NCBI GenBank assembly: GCA_002413305.1
Contig: DHWS01000117.1
Location: 62,370 to 91,460 of the forward strand
DNA length: 29,091 nucleotides
Source: Actinobacteria bacterium UBA5176
Lineage (GTDB): Bacteria; Actinomycetota; UBA4738
Reading direction: 5' to 3'
The translations under genes and the position numbers were made by a program. This document shows, one piece after another, positions 22,826-29,091 of the stretch. Numbering within the stretch: position 1 is the stretch's first letter; each line of letters starts with the position of its first letter. Below the pieces are notes generated by a model that saw only the letters and a list, made by a program, of their open reading frames with translations, made no database searches and was not told the DNA's origin.

Positions 22826-23473
22826 ATGGAAGGGAAGCGTCAGGACGTGCCCATGGATGGTCGGGTAGTGCGGGTACTCCTCTGTGATGGCGTGCGCGCG
22901 GTCCAGTGGGATCTCCAGATGGTTGACCGCCGATGCCGTAATGAGCGCGTATGCCGACCGACCGATGACATCGCGAACGTGGTTCTTCATCAGAAGGTGA
23001 GCGGCCGTGACGTCGGGACCGAGGACCCTCTGATGACCCGCGATCGACTGCACGACGTAGTCGCCGTGGTGCATCACGAACTTGAGCTCCAGCCCGCTGA
23101 TCGACGAGCACGCGTCGCAGGTGCAGATCATGAGGTCGCGGGCGGCCTCCAGACGGGCGCGGTACGCCTCGTAGCAGCGGGACAGACAGGCGAGCACCGA
23201 CGGGCCGCGGAGTTCCAGGTCCTGGTCGGACGCGAAGGCGAAGACCGCGTCCCCTTCGATCTCGGACAGCTCGAACGGCGGAGCGAGCCGTTCGACGATG
23301 CCATCCAGCAGGCTCGTCAGCAGTGGATACGCCTCGGGGACGAACGTCCCCGCCGCCAGCTCCGCGGCGTGCGCTTCAGAGACCGCTTGCAGGAATGCCG
23401 TGTAGCCGGAGATGTCGGCCAGGAGGAGCGTCCCGCGTCCCGGACCCGGACGAACGGCGAACGAACGCCCCAT
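22817..23473 (-). CDS. DUF2652 protein (nucleotidyl-cyclase-like fold)
   Basis: A 218-aa protein matching the DUF2652 family: GTLLLADISGYTAFLQ (14-29), a region YPLLTSLLDGIVERLAPPFELSEIEGDAVFAF, a CTCDACSSI cysteine cluster, FVMHHGDYVVQ, and a late HLL-KNHV / AVNHLEIPLD region. The ADISGYT and EGDAVFAF segments mirror the two metal-Asp motifs of class III cyclases (Asp20 and the Asp of GDA). The family is thought to descend from cyclase domains but has no proven activity. ATG 23473 has a purine-rich AGAAGAGAG upstream; longer frames overlap the MOSC gene. It lies 41 nt after the MOSC gene on the same strand and is probably co-transcribed. Confidence 0.82.
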   Translation of the reverse strand: MGRSFAVRPGPGRGTLLLADISGYTAFLQAVSEAHAAELAAGTFVPEAYPLLTSLLDGIVERLAPPFELSEIEGDAVFAFASDQDLELRGPSVLACLSRCYEAYRARLEAARDLMICTCDACSSISGLELKFVMHHGDYVVQSIAGHQRVLGPDVTAAHLLMKNHVRDVIGRSAYALITASAVNHLEIPLDRAHAITEEYPHYPTIHGHVLTLPFHPG

Positions 23474-23514
23474 GCCGCTGCTCTCTTCTTGCAAGCACGC
23501 GAGCTTACCGTCGA

Positions 23515-24372
23515 TTACGCGAGCATGACGGGATCGCCCCGACGGACTGTGCCTCCTCTGACCACCGAGGCGTACACGCCCACGTTCACCCCGTTGTGCT
23601 GGGCCGCTGTTCGAAGAATCCCCGTATCCTTCGGCAGATCCCCTTGGGGGAGCGTGATCATGACGCACCGAGGACAGGGGCCGGTGATCGCCAGGCGAAC
23701 ATCCTCGCCGATCGCGATGGTGTGACTGATCCAGTCGTTCTCGACGAAACCCCGCTCCTCCGGCCCGGTCGAGACGACGATGTTCGGCCGGAAGCGCCGA
23801 GCCTCAAAGCGTCCCTCCGGATAGAGCGCGCGCAGGCGATCGATCGTCCCCGTGGTCAGGAGGTGCACGACGGCGAGATCGAAGAACGTTCCCGCCGGCA
23901 GCTCGAAGTCCGTCACGGTGTCTCTGTAGTCCAGACCGGCCATATCCGGCCAGTACTCTTCTGCGGTCGGAGCCGATGATCCCGTTTCGCCCGGTGCCTC
24001 CTCGAAAGCCACGTCGCGCCCGAACGCTCGTGAGAGGATCTGCGTCAGATCACCCTGCTTGTTCGTCGCGACGGTGCCATCGGGCAAGGTGATGCGGACG
24101 GCGGGCATCTCCGAGCCGGCCTGCGGTGGCTCGACGTAGGCGGCCCGGAAGTCGAAGAAGTTGCCCCACTTCCTCGGGTTCTTGGCTCCTCCGATCTTTC
24201 CGGTCGCCCGGTCGACGATGGCGAACCGTCGATCCCCCAGGAGGCCTCGTCCCGTCACCTCCGTGGAGTTCAACTCCTCTCCCATCATCGACTTCACGGG
24301 ATAGCGCCAGAGCGCGCCAACCGACCCATTCGGGACGTGGGCAGAAGGTGCGTGTGACGGATCGGTTCCCAT
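23515..24372 (-). CDS. MOSC-domain protein
   Basis: A 285-aa protein with an N-terminal MOSC_N-type beta-barrel (VGALWRYPVKSMMGEEL, RGLLGDRRFAIVD) and a C-terminal MOSC domain. The latter has the RFRPNIVVSTG segment, the conserved cysteine region GPCPRCVMITLPQGDL and a GVYASVVRGGTVRRGDPV end. Family members bind sulfurated molybdenum cofactor (mARC, YcbX types) and reduce N-hydroxylated compounds or transfer sulfur. GGGGAGGAC lies just upstream of ATG 24372. It appears to lead an operon with the DUF2652 gene. A distant Mo-dependent oxidoreductase is at 5358-5984. Confidence 0.9.
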   Translation of the reverse strand: MGTDPSHAPSAHVPNGSVGALWRYPVKSMMGEELNSTEVTGRGLLGDRRFAIVDRATGKIGGAKNPRKWGNFFDFRAAYVEPPQAGSEMPAVRITLPDGTVATNKQGDLTQILSRAFGRDVAFEEAPGETGSSAPTAEEYWPDMAGLDYRDTVTDFELPAGTFFDLAVVHLLTTGTIDRLRALYPEGRFEARRFRPNIVVSTGPEERGFVENDWISHTIAIGEDVRLAITGPCPRCVMITLPQGDLPKDTGILRTAAQHNGVNVGVYASVVRGGTVRRGDPVMLA

Positions 24373-24551
24373 GACGTCCTCCCCTGGCTGCTGGCTCGGT
24401 CGCCGCGTCCAGGCTCGCCTAGAGGGGCCTGGGAGTCAAACGGGAGCCGCCGAAGGGACTCGGCGCGATCAGCACGCGTGCTGGCGCCCCCCCAGGTGAA
24501 GGTGGCACCGCCGGTCAATGCGGTCCACGTCCTTCCCTGATCCGTTCGGAG

Positions 24552-24566
24552 GGTCGAGAATCGACC
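24552..24566. promoter_or_regulatory. Dyad operator candidate upstream of the histidine kinase
   Basis: GGTCGA-GAA-TCGACC is a perfect 6-bp inverted repeat with a 3-nt spacer. A related TCGAGAACCGG follows at 24571-24581, repeating the TCGAGAA core. It lies 16-30 nt before the leader ORF's ribosome site. The remainder of the 24373-24581 gap shows no gene. Confidence 0.35.
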
Positions 24567-24597
24567 GACCTCGAGAACCGGAAGGAAGGTGTCCGAA

Positions 24598-24642
24598 GTG
24601 AAGTACGGATCCACGGCGCGATCGGTCGGGGTTCGTCCATGA
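24598..24642 (+). CDS. 14-codon leader ORF coupled to the histidine kinase
   Basis: AAGGAAGG (24582-24589), the best ribosome site in the region, is placed 8 nt before GTG 24598. This opens VKYGSTARSVGVRP and ends at TGA 24640-24642, overlapping the kinase ATG (ATGA). The kinase frame itself has no start near that ribosome site. I infer that ribosomes terminating here restart on the kinase gene. Confidence 0.4.
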   Translation: MKYGSTARSVGVRP

Positions 24643-26708
24643 TCGACCGAACCGCCCGGCGCCTGGCGTGGGGCCTGGCGACCCTCAGCTACGCGATCGT
24701 TGCGGCGTGCCTCGTGCTTCTGTGGCTGGACAGGGCGACGATCTCCTCAATCGGAGCGGGGCCCGTCGGCAACCTCGTTCCCGCCGCGACCCTCGGCGCC
24801 CTCGGAGCGCTCATCGCCTCGCGCCGGCCGGCGAACCCCATCGGGTGGCTGATGCTGGCCATCGCGGCCACGGTGGGCCTGTCCGGCCTGGCCGCCCTCG
24901 TCGCTATCCGCGCCCTGCTCGCCGGATCGTCACCGCACGGCTGGGTCCGGTGGGCAGCCTGGGCGCAGAACTGGATCGGGAACCCGGGCCTGGGGGCGCT
25001 GATCCTGATCTTCCTGCTGTTCCCCGACGGGAAGCTCCTCACCAGGCGGTGGCGGTGGGCAGCGAGGCTCACGGTGCTCGGCATGATCTGGTTCGGGGCC
25101 GGTACGGCCCTGGACGCGGCCCCGGTCACGCTCTCACCGAAACTGCCGAAGGTCGGGAACCCCGTGGGCGTGCGGGCGCTCAGCGGCTTCTCCAACGGCC
25201 CCTCCTTCTTGCTGGTCGTCCTCCTACTCATCCTCGCGGTCGTGGGACTCCTAGTGCGCCTGCGCCGATCCCATGGGGATGAGCGCCAGCAGCTCAAGTG
25301 GTTCGCCTATGCGGCGAGCGTCTCAGTGGGCCTCCTTATCCTCGCCATCCCTGCCACCAGCCTGAGCCCGTCGCTGTCCAACGCGATGTTCGCCTCTGCC
25401 TTCAGCCTCGGGTTCGCCTTCCTGGTCCCTGCGGCCGCCGCCTTGGCGATTCTCCGCTACGGCCTCTACGAGGTCGACGTGGTCATCAACAAGACCCTCG
25501 TCTATTTCTCGCTGGCCGCGGTCATCACGGCGATCTACGTGGGGATCGTGGTGGGGATCGGCGCGATCATCGGCTCGAAGGGCAACGTCGGCCTGTCGGT
25601 CCTGGCCACGGCGATCGTGGCGGTGGCCTTCCAGCCCATCCGCGACCGGAGCCGCCGCTTCGCGAACCGCCTGGTGTACGGCAAGCGCGCCACCCCGTAC
25701 GAGGTGCTGTCGGAGTTCGCCGACCGGATGGCGGCCACCTACTCGGTCGAGGACGTCCTTCCCCGTACCGCGCGCATCCTCGCGGAGGCCACCGGGGCCG
25801 TCCGCGCCGACGTGTGGCTACGGGTAGGCCCAGAGCTCCACGTCGCCGGGTCGTGGCCGGATGCACCGCAGCAGCAACGCGTCCCTTTCGTGGACGGCGG
25901 ATCCCCCGACGTTCCGGGTGCCACCCGGGTGGCCGGAGTACGCCATCAGGGCGAACTGCTTGGCGCGCTCTCCCTGCAGAAAGGGCCCGGCGAGCCCATC
26001 ACACCGAGCGAGGAGAAGCTCCTCACGGACGTCGCCTCGCAGGCCGGACTGGTCCTTCGCAACGTCCGGCTAATCGAAGACCTTCGAGCGTCACGCCAGC
26101 GCCTGGTGGCCGCCCAGGACGAGGAGCGCCGCCGGCTGGAGCGCAATATCCACGATGGTGCCCAGCAGCAGCTCGTCGCCCTGGCGGTACGGACGCGGCT
26201 CGCGGAAGGGATGGTGGGACGAGACACCGAGAAGGAGCGTGAGCTCCTCCGGCAGGTCCAGCAGGGTCTCCAGGACGCGCTGGACGACCTGCGAGACCTG
26301 GCCCGGGGCATCTACCCCCCGCTCTTGGCCGACCAGGGGCTGGCGGCCGCTCTGACCTCGCAGGCGCGCAAGAGCCCGATGCCGGTGAGCGTGGAGGCCG
26401 ACGGCATCGGCCGGTTCTCCCAGGACGCCGAGGCCGCCGTCTACTTCTGCACTCTGGAGGCGCTGCAGAACGTCGCGAAATACGCCAAGGCGACGGTGAC
26501 GACCGTTCGCCTCAGCTCGGATGACGGCCACCTGGCGTTCGAGGTCACCGACGATGGGGTGGGCTTCGACGCGGGGGCCAAAGGCTACGGGACCGGTATG
26601 CAGGGGATGGCCGACCGGCTGGCCGCCCTGGGAGGGGAGCTGGTCGTCACGTCCGTCCCGGGCGCAGGAACGACCGTCACCGGGAAGCTCCCGGCCGTCA
26701 GCGCGTAG
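24639..26708 (+). CDS. Membrane sensor histidine kinase (NarL/LiaS-type, HisKA_3)
   Basis: A 689-aa kinase. Residues ~10-330 hold about 8-10 hydrophobic helices. A soluble GAF-like domain follows at ~350-485 (PYEVLSEFADRMAATYSVED, then ...PSEEKLLTDVASQAGLVLRN). The HisKA_3 dimerisation helix DEERRRLERNIHDGAQQQLV carries phospho-acceptor His505, and LRDLARGIYPPLL follows. The ATPase domain shows the N-box (EALQNVAKYAK), GVGFDAG and YGTGMQGMADRL, and ends at a GAGTTV loop. The architecture suggests detection of a membrane or intracellular signal and control of a LuxR-type response regulator, but none is adjacent, so it is an orphan here. Translation probably depends on the overlapping leader ORF. 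Confidence 0.93.
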   Translation: MIDRTARRLAWGLATLSYAIVAACLVLLWLDRATISSIGAGPVGNLVPAATLGALGALIASRRPANPIGWLMLAIAATVGLSGLAALVAIRALLAGSSPHGWVRWAAWAQNWIGNPGLGALILIFLLFPDGKLLTRRWRWAARLTVLGMIWFGAGTALDAAPVTLSPKLPKVGNPVGVRALSGFSNGPSFLLVVLLLILAVVGLLVRLRRSHGDERQQLKWFAYAASVSVGLLILAIPATSLSPSLSNAMFASAFSLGFAFLVPAAAALAILRYGLYEVDVVINKTLVYFSLAAVITAIYVGIVVGIGAIIGSKGNVGLSVLATAIVAVAFQPIRDRSRRFANRLVYGKRATPYEVLSEFADRMAATYSVEDVLPRTARILAEATGAVRADVWLRVGPELHVAGSWPDAPQQQRVPFVDGGSPDVPGATRVAGVRHQGELLGALSLQKGPGEPITPSEEKLLTDVASQAGLVLRNVRLIEDLRASRQRLVAAQDEERRRLERNIHDGAQQQLVALAVRTRLAEGMVGRDTEKERELLRQVQQGLQDALDDLRDLARGIYPPLLADQGLAAALTSQARKSPMPVSVEADGIGRFSQDAEAAVYFCTLEALQNVAKYAKATVTTVRLSSDDGHLAFEVTDDGVGFDAGAKGYGTGMQGMADRLAALGGELVVTSVPGAGTTVTGKLPAVSA

Positions 26709-26728
26709 CCTGGCAGGCGTTCGGCCGG
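26691..26728. terminator. Hairpin over the histidine kinase stop codon at a convergent junction
   Basis: CCGGCCG (26691-26697) pairs with CGGCCGG (26722-26728). The 24-nt interior contains the kinase TAG (26706-26708) and the smaller repeat GCCTG-G-CAGGC. It lies 5 nt from the end of the convergent LLM oxidoreductase gene. Confidence 0.4.
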
Positions 26729-26732
26729 GCGA

Positions 26733-27644
26733 TCAGAGCGCGGGGAGGACCCGTTCGGACAGCAGCTTCCGGCGACCGGCGGGGCCGGCCAGAACGAGGA
26801 TGGCCCACGACGCGCCGGCTTCGGCCAGCTCGTGGAGGAAGCTCGCGAAGCGGTCGGCCGGACCCGACCACGCCAGGTCGTCGGGGAACCCGCGGGCGTG
26901 GCGATCCGCCACCAGCCGCTCGGTTTCGGCCTCGTCCTCCCCCACCAGGACGATCCCCGCCCATGTGGGCTCGACCTCCCGGCCGGCGCGGGCCGCCTCT
27001 TCGGTGAGGATCGCCACCTTCGCCCCGAACCGCTCCGGCGAGACACCCCACCCGTTCCACCCATCGGCCAGGCTCCCTGCCATCCGGACCACCTCTTCGG
27101 CCTGCGCCCCGATCCAGATGGGCGGTCCGCCGGCCCGGACCGGCGGCGGGACCAGCGGGCCGTCCATCTTCGCCACGAAGCCGCCGCCCTCGAACGGGTC
27201 GCCCCGGAACAGCGCCTTCAGTGCTGCGACCGTCTCCGCCAGGTGCGCTCGCCGATCCTTCACGGAGAGCGTGGTGAAGCCGTAGGCGTCGTGCTCCGGC
27301 TGGTCGATGGGGTCGCCGGTCCCGATCCCCAGGATCATCCGCCCGCCGCTCATCAGGTCGAGCGTGGCCGCCATCTTCGCCAGCAGGCCGATGGGCCGAA
27401 GCGCGGCCCGTGTGACGAGGGTCCCGATCGCGACCCGTTCGGTCACGGCGGCCACCGAGGCGAGCGTGGTGAACGCCTCCAGCGCCGGCCGGTCCGACGG
27501 CAGGCCCGGTGGGAAGAAGTGGTCGAACGCGAACACGCCGTCGAAGCCCCGCCGTTCGGCGTCGAGGGCGGCGTTCCGGACCTTCAACGGGTCGCCAGAG
27601 AACATCGGGAGGATCGATCCGACCTTCAGCGCCCGCCCGGTCAT
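26733..27644 (-). CDS. LLM-class (F420-dependent type) oxidoreductase
   Basis: A 303-aa luciferase-like TIM-barrel protein. It has LKVGSILPMFSGDPLKVRNAALDAE, FDGVFAFDHFFPPG (the cis-peptide/flavin region), AIGTLVTRAALRPIGLLAKMAATLDLMSGGR, the cofactor loop LGIGTGDPIDQPE, and GGPPIWIGAQAEEVVRMAGSLADGWNGWG. Such enzymes use F420 or FMN; in actinobacteria F420 is usual. The ATG overlaps the glucokinase stop by 4 nt (ATGA), so the two are translationally coupled. An F420-dependent glucose-6-phosphate dehydrogenase role would fit the glucokinase partner, but the sequence alone does not prove it. Confidence 0.9.
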   Translation of the reverse strand: MTGRALKVGSILPMFSGDPLKVRNAALDAERRGFDGVFAFDHFFPPGLPSDRPALEAFTTLASVAAVTERVAIGTLVTRAALRPIGLLAKMAATLDLMSGGRMILGIGTGDPIDQPEHDAYGFTTLSVKDRRAHLAETVAALKALFRGDPFEGGGFVAKMDGPLVPPPVRAGGPPIWIGAQAEEVVRMAGSLADGWNGWGVSPERFGAKVAILTEEAARAGREVEPTWAGIVLVGEDEAETERLVADRHARGFPDDLAWSGPADRFASFLHELAEAGASWAILVLAGPAGRRKLLSERVLPAL

Positions 27645-28606
27645 GCCGGCGATCCCACCGCCAAGAAGGCGAGGTCGGCCGCACCCACCGCGCCGGCGTC
27701 GTTGCCCAGCGCGGCGGCCAGGACCGGCACCGCGGGCCGGTGGTTCGGCGCTTCGACCGAGTCCCCGAACGCCGCCCGGGCCGGCTCCAACAGCAGGTCG
27801 CCGGCGTCCACCGCGCCGCCGCCGATCACCACCACGTCCGGATCCAGCACGTTGACCAGGCCCGCCAGACCCTCGCCGAGCCGCCGGCCGACCTCGGCCA
27901 GGATCCCCGTGGCCAGGGCGTCGCCCTCCTTCGCCGCGGCCGTCACCGCCGGCCCGGTGACCCGCTCCGGATCGCCGCCAGCCAGCTCGACGAACCGGGC
28001 CTCGGGGTGCTCGCGCGCCGCCGCCCGTCCCAGCCGGTCGATGGCCCGGCCCGATGCCACCTGTTCCCAGCAGCCGAGATTGCCGCACCCGCACAGCGGG
28101 CCGCCCGGCTCGACGATGATGTGCCCCACCTCGGCCGCGAACCCGTGCGCGCCGCGGAACAGCTTGCCTCCGATCACGATCCCGCCGCCGATCCCCGTTC
28201 CCACGGTCAGCAGCAGCATGTCGGTCGAACCCTTCCCCGCCCCGAACCGGAACTCGCCCCACGCGGCCACGTTCGCGTCGTTGTCGACGAAGACCGGGAG
28301 GCCGAGCCGTTCGCGCATGACGTCGCGGAAGCGCAGGTCGTGGATCGGGAGGTTCACGGCCATGACCGCCATCCCCGTCTCCTGGTCGATCAGGCACGGA
28401 ATGCCGAAGCCCAAGGCGCGCACCTGGCCGGGGGCGGCGGCGCGCGCCTCCTCGACGGCGTCGATGCAGAGCTCCACGAGCTCGGCCTGATTGGCGTCGG
28501 CCACGGAGCGCAGGGCGCGGTGATGGACGCCGAGATCGGCGCTCACCGCGGCGGCGAGGAGCTTCGTCCCGCCCAGATCCACCCCGACGACGCAGTCCTC
28601 TGGCAT
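27641..28606 (-). CDS. ROK-family glucokinase
   Basis: A 321-aa sugar kinase. It has the phosphate loop VGVDLGGTKL (7-16), catalytic Asp110 in VDNDANVAAWGE, VGTGIGGGIVIG, and the ROK zinc site E159-VGH162 with CGCGNLGC (Cys172, 174, 179). VNVLDPDVVVIGGG is near the C-terminus. There is no N-terminal helix-turn-helix, so it is a kinase and not a ROK repressor; ATP-glucokinase is the likely activity. ATG 28606 lies 6 nt after a TACAGT -10, with no Shine-Dalgarno, consistent with a leaderless mRNA. First gene of a two-gene operon with the LLM oxidoreductase. Confidence 0.93.
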   Translation of the reverse strand: MPEDCVVGVDLGGTKLLAAAVSADLGVHHRALRSVADANQAELVELCIDAVEEARAAAPGQVRALGFGIPCLIDQETGMAVMAVNLPIHDLRFRDVMRERLGLPVFVDNDANVAAWGEFRFGAGKGSTDMLLLTVGTGIGGGIVIGGKLFRGAHGFAAEVGHIIVEPGGPLCGCGNLGCWEQVASGRAIDRLGRAAAREHPEARFVELAGGDPERVTGPAVTAAAKEGDALATGILAEVGRRLGEGLAGLVNVLDPDVVVIGGGAVDAGDLLLEPARAAFGDSVEAPNHRPAVPVLAAALGNDAGAVGAADLAFLAVGSPA

Positions 28607-28612
28607 CGGGCG

Positions 28613-28622
28613 ACTGTACCCT
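28613..28622. promoter_or_regulatory. Overlapping divergent -10 elements between glucokinase and LCP gene
   Basis: The 25-bp gap holds ACTGTACCCT. The minus strand reads TACAGT (28618-28613), 6 nt before ATG 28606. The plus strand reads TACCCT (28617-28622), 9 nt before GTG 28632. The two hexamers share the central TA, and both spacings imply leaderless or near-leaderless mRNAs. Confidence 0.5.
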
Positions 28623-28631
28623 CGGCGCGCC

Positions 28632-29091
28632 GTGGCGCCTTCGGACCCCGACCGCCCCGAATACTCCGTCTACCGCGCTCGGCCGCGGGGGCTGCTCGCT
28701 CGCCTGAAGGGCGAGCCGGACGTGCTCCCGGGCCCCGGGCGGGACGGCAAGAAGCCCAAGGGCGACGGCCCGGATCGCGCGCCGGGGCGGCGCGAGAAGC
28801 GCGAGAAGCCCGCCCGCTCCGGGATCGGCGGCACGTCGATCACACCCCGCCGCGTGCTCAAGTGGCTCGCGCTGGCGATCGGCGGCTGGATCCTCCTGTC
28901 GCTCGTGCTCTTCCTGGTCTCCGCCCAGATCGAGCGCGGGAAGACCTCGGGCTCGGCCGACGGCGTGCTCGCGGGCGGCTTCCCGCTGTTCTCGAAGTCG
29001 ACGATCCTCGTGCTCGGCGCCGACCGCCGGACGAAGTCCTCCAAAGAGCCCGGCGCCCACTCCGGCCCGAGCCGGTCGGACACGATGATGC
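28632..29091 (+). CDS. LytR-CpsA-Psr (LCP) family protein, N-terminal part (3' end outside window)
   Basis: The first 153 residues are present and the frame is open to the window edge. A long, basic, Pro/Gly/Lys-rich cytoplasmic N-terminus (residues 1-75) precedes one TM helix (~76-98, core LALAIGGWILLSLVLFLVS). The extracellular start of the LCP domain follows: STILVLGADRR, then SGPSRSDTMM, matching the (I/L)LLLGxDxR...RSDT(I/M) core of the family. LCP proteins transfer polyprenyl-linked glycopolymers to peptidoglycan. GTG 28632 is the first start in frame after the promoter. Confidence 0.85.
   Translation, partial: MAPSDPDRPEYSVYRARPRGLLARLKGEPDVLPGPGRDGKKPKGDGPDRAPGRREKREKPARSGIGGTSITPRRVLKWLALAIGGWILLSLVLFLVSAQIERGKTSGSADGVLAGGFPLFSKSTILVLGADRRTKSSKEPGAHSGPSRSDTMM

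Noticed and set aside
22685..23725. 346-codon plus-strand open frame
   Set aside because: It runs antisense to the DUF2652 gene, which has clear family motifs, a ribosome site and a stop-associated hairpin.
27641..28606. ROK transcriptional repressor (NagC/Mlc type)
   Set aside because: The protein starts directly at the kinase phosphate loop and lacks an N-terminal helix-turn-helix.
27645..29060. Minus-strand extension of the LLM oxidoreductase frame through the glucokinase
   Set aside because: Only the part from ATG 27644 shows LLM features; the remainder is an out-of-frame shadow of the ROK gene and the LCP gene.
1..29091. tRNA, rRNA, CRISPR array or riboswitch
   Set aside because: Intergenic gaps were scanned by eye for T-loop-like sequences, repeat arrays and known conserved cores; none were found. 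A covariance-model search would be decisive.

Overview
The window is GC-rich, densely packed bacterial DNA. It has the hallmarks of an Actinomycetota-type organism: a PASTA-domain Ser/Thr kinase, an LCP-family cell-wall protein, an LLM-class (F420-type) oxidoreductase, a zinc-dependent ROK glucokinase, class III cyclase proteins of actinobacterial architecture, and many GTG starts. Several genes have a -10 hexamer only 6-10 nt before the start codon and no Shine-Dalgarno sequence, which suggests frequent leaderless mRNAs. I cannot name a genus; a poorly sampled, deep-branching actinobacterial lineage is my inference. No rRNA, tRNA, CRISPR array or intact insertion sequence was seen.

Layout. 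1-1.4 kb: 3' end of an MFS transporter and an NmrA-like reductase. 1.4-1.6 kb: degraded HNH endonuclease remnant. 1.7-5.4 kb: PASTA kinase, endonuclease IV and threonine dehydratase-like gene, tightly spaced on the plus strand. 5.4-8.4 kb: threonine aldolase and a sulfite-oxidase-like enzyme (minus) diverging from a ketopantoate-reductase-like gene and a small membrane protein (plus). 8.4-11.3 kb: a probable pyrophosphate-dependent phosphofructokinase diverging from glycerol kinase. 11.5-15.4 kb: a 58-aa zinc-ribbon protein, PlsC acyltransferase (minus), then a plus-strand run of a 45-aa membrane peptide, carboxylesterase, cytidylate-kinase-like protein and MFS exporter. 15.4-18.3 kb: COG2403 GTPase / cyclic 2,3-diphosphoglycerate synthetase-like protein, SnoaL-like protein and an SDR.

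18.3-24.4 kb is the most unusual part. Three proteins built on nucleotidyl-cyclase-type domains lie within about 5.2 kb: a cupin-zinc ribbon-class III cyclase fusion, a regulatory-domain cyclase cut off in the middle of its catalytic domain, and a DUF2652 protein. With them are a YraQ/ArsP-type permease with a His-rich tail and a MOSC protein. About 1 kb of weakly coding DNA (21.77-22.81 kb) follows the truncated cyclase and looks like a rearrangement scar. A multi-TM histidine kinase preceded by a tiny translationally coupled leader ORF comes next. Then come an LLM oxidoreductase and ROK glucokinase (overlapping by 4 nt, minus strand) and the start of an LCP gene.

Two patterns cut across the window. 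First, divergent gene pairs share near-symmetric overlapping -10 elements (around 7052, 12516 and 28617). Second, many stop codons sit inside the loop or interior of GC-rich hairpins (around 8000, 8410, 11660-11670, 16918, 18342, 22817 and 26706), so translation stop and probable transcription termination appear physically merged.
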